The notes under the pieces were generated by a model. It had not been told where the DNA came from. It saw only the letters and a list, made by a program, of their open reading frames with translations, and ran no database searches. From Candidatus Cloacimonas sp. SDB (lineage in GTDB: Bacteria > Cloacimonadota > Cloacimonadia > Cloacimonadales > TCS61): a stretch of 5,101 bases of DNA. Positions within the stretch are counted from its first letter, which is position 1; each line of letters opens with the position of its first letter. Below are positions 1 to 5,101 of the stretch, in pieces. The DNA is taken from NCBI GenBank assembly GCA_001412425.1, contig LKUH01000332.1, positions 1-5,101 of the forward strand. Reading direction: 5' to 3'. Position numbers and translations under genes: made by a program.

Positions 1-71
1 AGAAATTTTTAGCTTGATGTAATATTAATAAAAAACTTGCAAATATTATAAGTTTAATATTTTAAGCAGTC
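1..71. other. AT-rich leader upstream of rsmI
   Basis: This is a very AT-rich stretch before the rsmI start. TATTAT at 44-49 and TAATAT at 55-60 resemble -10 boxes. No -35 box sits at a usual spacing: TTGATG at 14-19 is 24 bp from the first, and TTGCAA at 37-42 is only 12 bp from the second. A promoter for the plus-strand block is plausible here but is not shown. No clear Shine-Dalgarno site precedes the rsmI ATG. Confidence 0.3.
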
Positions 72-920
72 ATGAACAAATTAATTAAAGGTAAATTGTA
101 TATTGTTCCAACTCCGATTGGAAATCTGGCGGATATCACTTTACGAGCCTTGGATATCCTGAAGGAAGTTGACAGTATCGGTGCCGAAGATACCAGGAAA
201 TCAGCAATATTGCTGAAACATTATAGTATTCAGACTCCAATGTTCAGTTATCATAAATTTAATGAACGTAATAGAGTGGAAAAGATAATTGATAAGCTTA
301 AAACCGGCAAGGATGTAGCTATTGTTTCAGATGCTGGTACTCCTGGAATTTCTGATCCTGCGCTGATAATTATCAAGGCAGCTATTGAAAATGGCTACGA
401 AATTGAAACTCTGCCGGGCGCTTCCGCTTTTCTGCCAGCACTGATAAGTTCCGGTTTAAATTGTGAAAGATTCTACTTCATAGGTTTTCTTCCGGATAAG
501 CAGAAGGAAAGAAAGATCCAGTTGGAATACCTTGCCACAGTTAGGGACACTCTGATCTTTTATGAAGCTCCTCACAGGCTGCTGAGATTTCTGGAAGAAT
601 TATTTAATTTTCTGGGAGATAGAGAAATCGTTCTGGCCCGGGAAATTTCCAAATTATATGAAACTTATACCAGATCAAGGCTGGCGGAATTACTTCAACA
701 CTCAGAAGAAATTACTTTAAAAGGTGAATTCGTTATAATTGTGGAAGGATGTCAGCCGGAAGAGATCTCAGATGAAGAATTAACAGCGCTTGTAAAAAAA
801 TATCTGTTAACCGAAAATTCCCTTAAATCCATTGCGGAAAAAGTTGCCGGGCAGACAGGTTTAAATCGAAATAAAATTTATCAGTTAGCTTTAAAATTGA
901 GAAAAGCTGAAATGGATTGA
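72..920 (+). CDS. rsmI: 16S rRNA (cytidine-1402-2'-O)-methyltransferase RsmI
   Basis: RsmI uses S-adenosylmethionine to 2'-O-methylate C1402 of 16S rRNA, in the decoding centre of the 30S subunit (family knowledge). At 282 aa the protein matches the usual length. The tetrapyrrole-methylase fold is intact: VPTPIGNL at residues 12-19, GAEDTRKS at 37-44, the SAM-loop SDAGTPGISDP at 86-96, LPGASA at 114-119, YEAPHR at 164-169, ARExSKLYET at 189-198 and KGEFVIIVEG at 217-226. The more usual SDPG is SDPA here. Residues from about 235 onward form the small helical C-terminal domain found in full-length RsmI. The ATG at 72 is chosen because the family N-terminus (LYIVPTPIGN) starts eight codons later. 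The site has no good ribosome binding site. The gene lies 54 bp ahead of ybaB, the place usually held by dnaX. Confidence 0.96.
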   Translation: MNKLIKGKLYIVPTPIGNLADITLRALDILKEVDSIGAEDTRKSAILLKHYSIQTPMFSYHKFNERNRVEKIIDKLKTGKDVAIVSDAGTPGISDPALIIIKAAIENGYEIETLPGASAFLPALISSGLNCERFYFIGFLPDKQKERKIQLEYLATVRDTLIFYEAPHRLLRFLEELFNFLGDREIVLAREISKLYETYTRSRLAELLQHSEEITLKGEFVIIVEGCQPEEISDEELTALVKKYLLTENSLKSIAEKVAGQTGLNRNKIYQLALKLRKAEMD

Positions 921-960
921 CGAAAATTCAGGTGATATTTTTCTAAAAATCTAAATTATA

Positions 961-968
961 GGAAGGAG
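961..968 (+). promoter_or_regulatory. Strong Shine-Dalgarno site for ybaB
   Basis: GGAAGGAG ends 6 bases before the ATG at 975. It is the strongest ribosome binding site in the window and fixes the start of the YbaB gene. It also indicates a host that uses Shine-Dalgarno initiation. The rest of the 54-bp gap between rsmI and ybaB is AT-rich and holds only a weak AT stem (ATTTTT-CT-AAAAAT, about 937-950). I see no convincing promoter in it. Confidence 0.85.
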
Positions 969-974
969 ACGAAT

Positions 975-1301
975 ATGTTACCAGGTGGGAAAAAAGGAAT
1001 GAAAGACTTGATGAAACAGGCTCAGAAAATGCAGCAGGATCTGATGAAAGCTCAGGAAGAACTTGCCAATAAGGTTGTGGAAGGATCTGCCGGCGGGGGA
1101 ATGGTCAAAATCGAAATGAACGGTCATCATCAGGTTTTATCTTTAAAGATTGACCCTGAGGTTGTGGATAAAGAAGATATTGAAATGCTGGAAGATCTCA
1201 TTATCGCAGCCCTGAATGAAGCTCAGGAAAAGATCACTCGAACCAGTGAGGATGAACTTTCTAAATTTACCGGCGGAATGAAAATACCGGGATTGATCTG
1301 A
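975..1301 (+). CDS. ybaB: YbaB/EbfC family nucleoid-associated DNA-binding protein
   Basis: This small protein (108 aa, the normal family size) binds DNA as a dimer with a tweezer-like shape and acts in nucleoid organisation or gene regulation (family knowledge). The N-terminal helix is Met/Gln/Lys-rich (MKQAQKMQQDLMKAQEEL, about residues 13-30). It is followed by the conserved VVEGSAGGGMVKIEMNG segment (34-50), a central beta strand (VLSLKIDPEVV), and a long acidic helix (DIEMLEDLIIAALNEAQEKI). The C-terminus, with FTGGMKIPG, is also typical. The start is set by the strong ribosome binding site at 961-968. The stop lies 2 bp before the recR ATG, so the two genes are co-transcribed and probably translationally coupled. 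YbaB and RecR genes are adjacent in many bacteria. Confidence 0.96.
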   Translation: MLPGGKKGMKDLMKQAQKMQQDLMKAQEELANKVVEGSAGGGMVKIEMNGHHQVLSLKIDPEVVDKEDIEMLEDLIIAALNEAQEKITRTSEDELSKFTGGMKIPGLI

Positions 1302-1303
1302 TT

Positions 1304-1906
1304 ATGCTGAAAGGACTATTAGCAGATCTGGTTGAAAATTTTAAAAGACTGCCCGGAATAGGCACCAAATCTGCTGAAAGAATTGCACTGTATCTGATCA
1401 GCGAGAATAAGAAAAATGCGATGGAATTAGCAGGATCAATTCGAAAGTGTGTGGAAGAATATAAGAATTGCTCAATTTGTAACATGCTGTCGGAACATGA
1501 TCCCTGCAGTTTTTGCAGCGATTCAAACAGGTTAGACAGCCTTCTGTGTATTGTGGAAAATACACAGGATGTCTATCTTATCGAAGATACTCATGAATTT
1601 AAAGGGAAATATTTTGTCCTGGGAAAACTGCTTTCACCGCTGGATGGTATTGGACCGGATCAGATAAAATTTCCCCAGCTGCAGGCTCTGGTAGATACAG
1701 GTAATATTGCAGAGGTCATTCTTGCCCTTAATCCTTCAGCCGAAGGGGAAAGTACGATGAATTTCCTGGGTGCTCAACTGGGTAAAAAAGTGGCCAGAAT
1801 TACCAGACTTTCAACCGGACTGCCTTTCGGTGGTGACATCGAATATACCAGCTCTCTCACTCTGAGTAATGCTCTGAAAAGAAGGTATTCCATAAAAGAT
1901 GAATAA
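1304..1906 (+). CDS. recR: Recombination mediator protein RecR
   Basis: RecR works with RecO, and often RecF, to load RecA on SSB-coated single-stranded DNA during gap repair (family knowledge). The 200 aa length is standard and all family modules are present. A helix-hairpin-helix lies at about 16-27 (LPGIGTKSAERI). A four-cysteine zinc motif has Cys56, Cys59, Cys68 and Cys71. A TOPRIM domain begins near CIVENTQD (82-89) and includes LSPLDGIGPD and ILALNPSAEGES. The C-terminal STGLPFGGDIEY segment resembles the family Walker-B-like region. One small difference is LGK at 106-108, where LGG is usual. No clear Shine-Dalgarno is seen: the ATG follows the ybaB stop as TGA-TT-ATG, so re-initiation is likely. 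The end overlaps the next gene by 8 bp. Confidence 0.97.
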   Translation: MLKGLLADLVENFKRLPGIGTKSAERIALYLISENKKNAMELAGSIRKCVEEYKNCSICNMLSEHDPCSFCSDSNRLDSLLCIVENTQDVYLIEDTHEFKGKYFVLGKLLSPLDGIGPDQIKFPQLQALVDTGNIAEVILALNPSAEGESTMNFLGAQLGKKVARITRLSTGLPFGGDIEYTSSLTLSNALKRRYSIKDE

Positions 1907-3188
1907 AATTCCGGCAAAATTAATTCTGCTTATACTCGTTTCATTATACCTGTTAACTTCCTGTGGACATAAGAAAACAGCTACCGGCGGTAAAGTAGAT
2001 AATGTTAAACCCGAAATCGTCAGCATAGATCCTTTCGAGCTGGAAAGTTTAGAGCCAGGTAAGATAGAAATTACTTTTTCCAAACCGATCGACCGAACTT
2101 CCATATTAAGCGGAATTCATATTTATCCTGCTATTTTGAATAAAAAATTCAAGTGGGAAGGAAATACTTTAACAATTCTAATTCTGGAAGAACTGGAAGA
2201 GGATACAAATTACTTTTTTACCTTTACCAGCGGGATCGAAGGTGAACATGGCAATAAACTTCTTAAAGACTATATCTACATTTTCCGGAATGGCAAACTG
2301 AATGAAAACAGAATTTCCGGTAAAATCTTTTATGAAAAGGAAGCGGATCAGGGTAAACAGATCAAATTGATCCTGCAGGCAGCTGATTCCACTTTTATCT
2401 ATTCCAGAAAGTTATCCGGAACTGCTTACGGATTGGATTATTTGAACGCAGGAAAACACATCTTAAGAGCATTTATAGATAATAATAAAAACAACAGGTA
2501 TGATTATGGCATAGATGCCTATTTTCTGACAGAATCTGCTGAGGTTCCCATTCAGACCATCGATCTGGAAATGGCTTATGAGGATACGATAAAACCTCAA
2601 TTGATCAGAGCTCAGGTGAGATCGCAAAATCAGATTTATCTGGAACTTTCTGAACCCTGCCTTTCCTATGAAAATATAATTGTGCAGACAGCTGATTCTT
2701 TGCAGACAGAACTGCCGGTGTTAGCGTCATCTCTGATTGAAAATGATCTTGAGATCATCTGCCAACCGCTGGATACATTAAGCTATAATGTAATTTTACA
2801 TGAGCTCACTGATTTGAAGGGAAACATTAACCCTGAGACAGCAATTATGATTGACGGTATAACCTGGCAGGATTCGATTCCCCCTGAAGTGATATATTCC
2901 CTGCCCAGAAACGGAGCAACTATAAATACGCTGAAGCCGCAGTTTACCATCCGGTTTTCTGAGATCCTGTACAGTAGTGATGTTGAAATTGAATTGATTT
3001 CCAATGAAAATAATACCAGTATTGAGGTAAATATTCTGCAGGGAAATTCAGAGATTTTTCTTCTGGAACCGGTCAGAAATTTAAAAAATTATTCCACTTA
3101 CACATTGAAATTAAAAGCTGTTGATCCCAACGGAAATGAGCTGGAAGAAGATCTGGAGTTGAGCTTTATTCCCATAATTCCAGAATAA
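1899..3188 (+). CDS. Outer-membrane-type lipoprotein with Ig-like (Big_5-like) domains
   Basis: This 429-aa protein has a lipoprotein signal peptide. Lys3 and Lys7 precede a hydrophobic stretch (LILLILVSLYLL, 8-19) and the lipobox LTSC with Cys22. The next residue is Gly, not Asp, which is compatible with outer-membrane sorting by the E. coli rule. Residues about 36-130 look like a Big_5 Ig-like domain (KPEIVSIDP, then ITFSKPID, then a hydrophobic end IYIF). A central beta-rich segment carries a dockerin-like loop, DNNKNNRYDYG at 194-204, with a spacing suited to calcium. Two more Ig-like segments begin at DTIKPQ (229) and DSIPPE (325); the last includes IRFSEIL. No catalytic motif is visible. 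The family is familiar from Bacteroidota and relatives, but its function is unknown to me. The ATG lies inside the recR end (ATGAATAA), so translation is probably coupled. The domain calls come from reading the protein, not from a profile search. Confidence 0.82.
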   Translation: MNKIPAKLILLILVSLYLLTSCGHKKTATGGKVDNVKPEIVSIDPFELESLEPGKIEITFSKPIDRTSILSGIHIYPAILNKKFKWEGNTLTILILEELEEDTNYFFTFTSGIEGEHGNKLLKDYIYIFRNGKLNENRISGKIFYEKEADQGKQIKLILQAADSTFIYSRKLSGTAYGLDYLNAGKHILRAFIDNNKNNRYDYGIDAYFLTESAEVPIQTIDLEMAYEDTIKPQLIRAQVRSQNQIYLELSEPCLSYENIIVQTADSLQTELPVLASSLIENDLEIICQPLDTLSYNVILHELTDLKGNINPETAIMIDGITWQDSIPPEVIYSLPRNGATINTLKPQFTIRFSEILYSSDVEIELISNENNTSIEVNILQGNSEIFLLEPVRNLKNYSTYTLKLKAVDPNGNELEEDLELSFIPIIPE

Positions 3189-3217
3189 AGAAAAAAAACT
3201 GGTTTGTTTAAAAAAAA
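3189..3217. other. 29-bp convergent intergenic gap, weak AT stems only
   Basis: The plus-strand block and the minus-strand operon converge here, with 29 bp between stop codons. It consists mostly of A and T runs. An A-rich imperfect stem (AAAAAAAAC against GTTTGTTT, about 3192-3210) lies in the gap. An AT-only inverted repeat (TTTAAAA with TTTTAAA, about 3207-3227) runs into the end of the minus-strand gene. Neither is a GC-rich rho-independent hairpin. Termination in both directions may depend on Rho or on a site inside the opposing gene. Confidence 0.35.
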
Positions 3218-3706
3218 TTATTTTAAAGCATAAATAAGTGCAGTTGTCAGTTTAAGAATGTCCTCATTCATCTTCTCCAGAAGTCGGGATAATTTTCTGG
3301 ATATTTCCAGTAATATTTTAAAGCCAATTCCGGGATGTTTATCACAGATCTCCAGAAAACTCTTTTGATTTATGGTGTATAATGTGCAGTCCGTTCTGGC
3401 AAAAACATTAGCCGTACCTTTCATAAATCCCAGCAGACCGATCTCACCGAAAAATTGATGATCGGAACCGGAAAGGGTCGATAAAGTTTTATTGATCTGC
3501 TCTTCTTCATTTATCATGGTGATTTTCTTGGAGATCGAAACCTCGCCATTATAAAGTATGAACAGTTTATCGCTATCTTCATTCTCTTTGATGATGGTGT
3601 TGCCCTCTTTAACATGCAGTTCTTTTAACTTCTGCGCGAAAATTTCGATTTCTTCATCACTGAGCTGTTTAAAGAGTATGACTTTTTTTAAGAAATTTAT
3701 ATCCAT
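3218..3706 (-). CDS. Stand-alone cyclic-nucleotide-binding (CNBD) fold protein
   Basis: The 162-aa protein is essentially one cNMP-binding domain. It starts with the usual helical lead (FLKKVILFKQLSDEEIEIFA, 5-24) and beta strands with KEGNTIIKENEDSDKLFILYNGEV (33-56). The phosphate-binding cassette is FFGEIGLLGFMKGTANVFA (85-103). A C-terminal helix (about 126-150) closes the fold. No helix-turn-helix follows, so this is not a CRP-type transcription factor. Aligned to the usual FGEIALL-x4-RTATV cassette, the phosphate-contacting Arg is Gly97, with a Lys at 96. Cyclic-nucleotide binding is therefore uncertain. The ATG at 3706 is supported by GAGGT four bases upstream. Its gene lies 7 bp after a K+ channel gene on the same strand, which suggests an accessory or regulatory subunit of that channel (inference). 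Confidence 0.88.
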   Translation of the reverse strand: MDINFLKKVILFKQLSDEEIEIFAQKLKELHVKEGNTIIKENEDSDKLFILYNGEVSISKKITMINEEEQINKTLSTLSGSDHQFFGEIGLLGFMKGTANVFARTDCTLYTINQKSFLEICDKHPGIGFKILLEISRKLSRLLEKMNEDILKLTTALIYALK

Positions 3707-3710
3707 AATA

Positions 3711-3715
3711 ACCTC
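3711..3715 (-). promoter_or_regulatory. Ribosome binding site of the CNBD gene, overlapping the channel stop
   Basis: On the minus strand GAGGT lies 4 bases before the ATG at 3706. It shares bases with the TGA stop of the channel gene (3716-3714). This arrangement points to a single mRNA and coupled translation of the two proteins. Confidence 0.75.
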
Positions 3716-4913
3716 AAATTACAATTGCTCTATCGGTAGATTGAATCACATAATCATCTGACGGCTTTATTTTTATGTAATTTTTTGCATCTTCTTTTTT
3801 TAATTTTCTGCCGGAAAGTTCGAACTGACGTTTGATAAACTGATCAATACTGGACGTATCATCTGAAAGAACTTCTGCAATGGAAAATTCCGGCTGGACC
3901 GAAACAATTCCCAATAGAATATAATCTTTCTTTTCTTTCAAAAAATTGAATAATTCCTTCAGGGTCTTTCCATGAAATTCACCGGGAATATCAACCTCGC
4001 GGAATCCTTTGTCATCCTCGAATTTAAGTGCTTCCTGAATAAAATCGGGGACAGCGGGGTTAAGGGTGGAATTTGCCAGTAAATTTCCGCCCACTTCATC
4101 AAAAATAACTACATTCTGGATCTTTTCCCTTTGGATGTTAGGAAGATATTTGCTGTCTTTAAGCTGTAAGGTAATTTTACCTTTGATCTTGTAAAAACTG
4201 ATATTATGAGCTGCAATTATGGTTCGTTCATCGGAAGGAGTTCCCTGAGGCAGACTTTCATCATACAGAAAGATCAGGTGGCTGGCATCTTTTAAATTGC
4301 TTTTCTGAAAGATCTCCTGATTGGTGAAATCTCCTTTGATAAATTTAAGGTCAAGCTGACTGTATCTGTTTTGAAGAGAATTTATAAAACCTTCTTCCAT
4401 TTCATTTATCAGTATAATTGTGGGAATCTCTTTACCTTTTATCTTCATGATAAGGTCTAATATCCGGTAGGCGGAATTATTCCAGCCGCAGATCATTATA
4501 TGATTTTTATCCTTTATTTTACCCAAACCCTTACTCTCCTTTATTTTCTTATCGATAAAAGTGCTGGCAACAAAAGCTGTGAAAGTGGAAAAAGCAATGA
4601 AACCAAGTAAAATGAATACAATTCCTATTATCCTGCCCCAGAAAGTAACAGGATAAAGATCGCCATAACCAACTGTTGTAATTGTAACTAACGACCACCA
4701 GATGGCATCAGTGAAAGTTTTAATTATATTATCGCCACCGGGAGTTACATTATGCTCAAAGAATAATACTCCCAGTGCCCCCGCCAGCACAAAACAAAGA
4801 ATGATAAATATGTTCTTTAAAAGAAGTACAACATTCCGGTTGCGGATTAAAAAACTTCTTCTTCTCTTTAAAATATTTTTCAAGTTGATATCCTTACTTT
4901 CAATAGATTTCAT
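3714..4913 (-). CDS. Two-TM potassium channel with RCK (TrkA-N/TrkA-C) regulatory region
   Basis: From the ATG at 4913 this is a 399-aa inner-membrane K+ channel subunit of the KcsA/MthK type. A basic cytoplasmic N-terminus (KRRR at 16-19) precedes TM1 (about 28-52). The pore helix (about 67-80) leads into the selectivity filter TVGYGD (80-85), and TM2 spans about 92-118. A TrkA-N/RCK Rossmann-like domain begins at HIMICGWNNS (138-147) and includes FIKGDFTNQE. A TrkA-C-like domain covers about 310 to the end and finishes with PSDDYVIQSTDRAIVI. Such channels form tetramers gated by ligands on the RCK domains (family knowledge). The start is uncertain. The frame stays open up to a GTG at 5057, but that part runs through a repeat-like region. 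ATG 4913 has GAGGAG directly against it with no spacer, which is unusual. The next gene encodes a CNBD protein, so the two probably form one complex. Confidence 0.9.
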   Translation of the reverse strand: MKSIESKDINLKNILKRRRSFLIRNRNVVLLLKNIFIILCFVLAGALGVLFFEHNVTPGGDNIIKTFTDAIWWSLVTITTVGYGDLYPVTFWGRIIGIVFILLGFIAFSTFTAFVASTFIDKKIKESKGLGKIKDKNHIMICGWNNSAYRILDLIMKIKGKEIPTIILINEMEEGFINSLQNRYSQLDLKFIKGDFTNQEIFQKSNLKDASHLIFLYDESLPQGTPSDERTIIAAHNISFYKIKGKITLQLKDSKYLPNIQREKIQNVVIFDEVGGNLLANSTLNPAVPDFIQEALKFEDDKGFREVDIPGEFHGKTLKELFNFLKEKKDYILLGIVSVQPEFSIAEVLSDDTSSIDQFIKRQFELSGRKLKKEDAKNYIKIKPSDDYVIQSTDRAIVI

Positions 4914-4919
4914 CTCCTC
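4914..4919 (-). promoter_or_regulatory. Shine-Dalgarno-like GAGGAG abutting the channel ATG
   Basis: On the minus strand GAGGAG is immediately followed by the ATG at 4913, so the usual 5-9 base spacer is missing. Either initiation here is inefficient or the true start differs. No in-frame ATG lies between this one and the repeat-like region; a TTG at 4946 has no ribosome binding site. Confidence 0.4.
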
Positions 4920-4971
4920 ATTAAGAAAAGAAATAATTCTTTGCAAGTAATTTGTTGAAGTGCATAAGAAA

Positions 4972-5042
4972 TTGACACCCAGGACGGCAGAGTGGAAAAA
5001 TAATCTTGTATCTATTGAGAGTGCCATAACCCTCTGTGTCAA
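4972..5042. repeat. Imperfect inverted-repeat element with TTGACAC/GTGTCAA ends
   Basis: The 71-bp unit has perfect 7-bp inverted ends, TTGACAC at 4972-4978 and GTGTCAA at 5036-5042. These extend to 10 of 12 matches (TTGACACCCAGG against CCTCTGTGTCAA). Further inside, GGCA (4986-4989) can pair with TGCC (5022-5025). The GC-rich spots contrast with the AT-rich flanks, and it lies next to a gene start. This fits a small dispersed repeat of MITE or REP type. I cannot see other copies in the window, so the call rests on the inverted ends alone. No flanking target-site duplication is evident. Confidence 0.45.
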
Positions 5043-5050
5043 GATGACAC
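5036..5050. repeat. GTGTCA-AGA-TGACAC palindrome
   Basis: This is a perfect 6+3+6 inverted repeat. It shares GTGTCAA with the right end of the larger repeat at 4972-5042 and is followed by a related GGACAC at 5052-5057. It could be a dimeric regulator's operator or part of a mobile-element end. Confidence 0.45.
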
Positions 5051-5057
5051 TGGACAC

Positions 5058-5085
5058 TTTTCTACACTAAATTAGTGTATGAAAA
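5058..5085. repeat. Long palindrome TACACTAA-A-TTAGTGTA with flanking TTTTC/GAAAA
   Basis: The core at 5063-5079 is a perfect 8+1+8 palindrome. TTTTC at 5058-5062 and GAAAA at 5081-5085 extend it with a single bulged T at 5080. It lies just upstream of an apparent ribosome binding site and ATG at the window edge. It may be an operator, or a hairpin near the end of an insertion sequence. The structure is certain; the role is unknown. Confidence 0.6.
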
Positions 5086-5096
5086 GGAAGGTGAAA

Positions 5097-5101
5097 ATGG
5101 A
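5097..5101 (+). CDS. Possible start of a plus-strand gene cut by the window edge
   Basis: An ATG at 5097 follows a purine-rich Shine-Dalgarno-like sequence, GGAAGG at 5086-5091, with five bases between. An alternative ATG at 5079 in the same frame (MKRKVKM) would put the site inside the gene. Only one or two codons are visible, so the product cannot be known. With the repeats upstream, a transposase gene is one possibility. A divergent host gene is another. Confidence 0.25.

Noticed and set aside
1267..1485. Minus-strand open frame of 72 codons opposite recR
   Set aside because: It is an antisense shadow of recR, with no motif or ribosome binding support.
1811..2104. Minus-strand open frame of 97 codons across the recR/lipoprotein overlap
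   Set aside because: It is antisense to two supported genes and its protein shows no family features.
3189..3227. Bidirectional rho-independent terminator between the convergent blocks
   Set aside because: The stems are almost entirely A-T with no GC-rich hairpin, so a terminator call is not supported.
3558..3761. Plus-strand open frame of 67 codons opposite the CNBD gene
   Set aside because: It lies antisense to a well-supported gene, has low-complexity Ser/Leu content and no recognisable motif.
4941..4946. Possible -35 box TTGCAA for the channel operon on the minus strand
   Set aside because: With a 17-bp spacer the -10 would be TAATGA, a poor match that overlaps the Shine-Dalgarno-like site and leaves no room for a transcript start before the ATG.
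4972..5004. Plus-strand promoter using the consensus TTGACA at 4972
   Set aside because: The nearest acceptable -10 (AATAAT at 4999-5004) is 21 bp away, which is too far; TTGACA is better explained as part of the inverted-repeat end.
4914..5057. N-terminal extension of the channel from a GTG at 5057 (or ATG at 5027)
   Set aside because: It runs through an inverted-repeat unit, adds about 48 residues before a normal channel N-terminus, and has no family-like content. It is kept as an open question in the findings, not annotated as coding.
1..5101. CRISPR array, tRNA or rRNA gene, phage defence system
   Set aside because: No regularly spaced repeats, no tRNA-like or rRNA-like segments and no defence-type domains were seen; nearly all of 72-4913 is explained by six protein genes.

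Overview
The window is chromosomal bacterial DNA, AT-rich by eye, with tightly packed genes. It has two convergent gene blocks and a short, non-coding, repeat-rich right end. The source looks like a Gram-negative bacterium, because one product is a lipoprotein with an outer-membrane type lipobox. That lipoprotein has a Cys-x(n)-TGG-KPE start followed by a Big_5-like Ig domain, a layout I associate with Bacteroidota and other FCB-group bacteria such as Cloacimonadota. The strong GGAAGGAG ribosome binding site before the second gene argues against typical Bacteroidota, which use Shine-Dalgarno sites little. A candidate phylum such as Cloacimonadota is a reasonable guess, not a demonstrated assignment.

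Plus strand, 72-3188: four genes read in one direction. They are rsmI (16S rRNA 2'-O-methyltransferase), a YbaB/EbfC nucleoid protein gene, recR (recombination mediator), and a lipoprotein of about 429 aa with Ig-like domains. YbaB and RecR genes are 2 bp apart, and recR overlaps the lipoprotein gene by 8 bp, so the last three are very probably one transcription unit. rsmI precedes them with a 54-bp gap. The usual dnaX neighbour of ybaB-recR is absent and rsmI occupies its place.

Minus strand, 4913-3218: a two-gene operon. The first gene encodes a two-TM potassium channel with a TVGYGD filter and a cytoplasmic RCK (TrkA-N/TrkA-C) region. The second, 7 bp downstream, encodes a stand-alone cyclic-nucleotide-binding-fold protein without a DNA-binding domain. 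The Arg that normally binds the cyclic phosphate is Gly in this protein. Together they suggest a ligand-gated K+ channel with a separate CNBD accessory subunit, which is the most interesting biological idea in the window.

Right end, 4914-5101: no convincing gene. It holds an imperfect inverted repeat with TTGACAC/GTGTCAA ends (4972-5042), further TGACAC-type copies, and a perfect 8+1+8 palindrome (5063-5079). After these come a purine-rich ribosome binding site and an ATG at the very edge. This looks like a small dispersed repeat or the end of a mobile element next to a plus-strand gene that starts outside the window.
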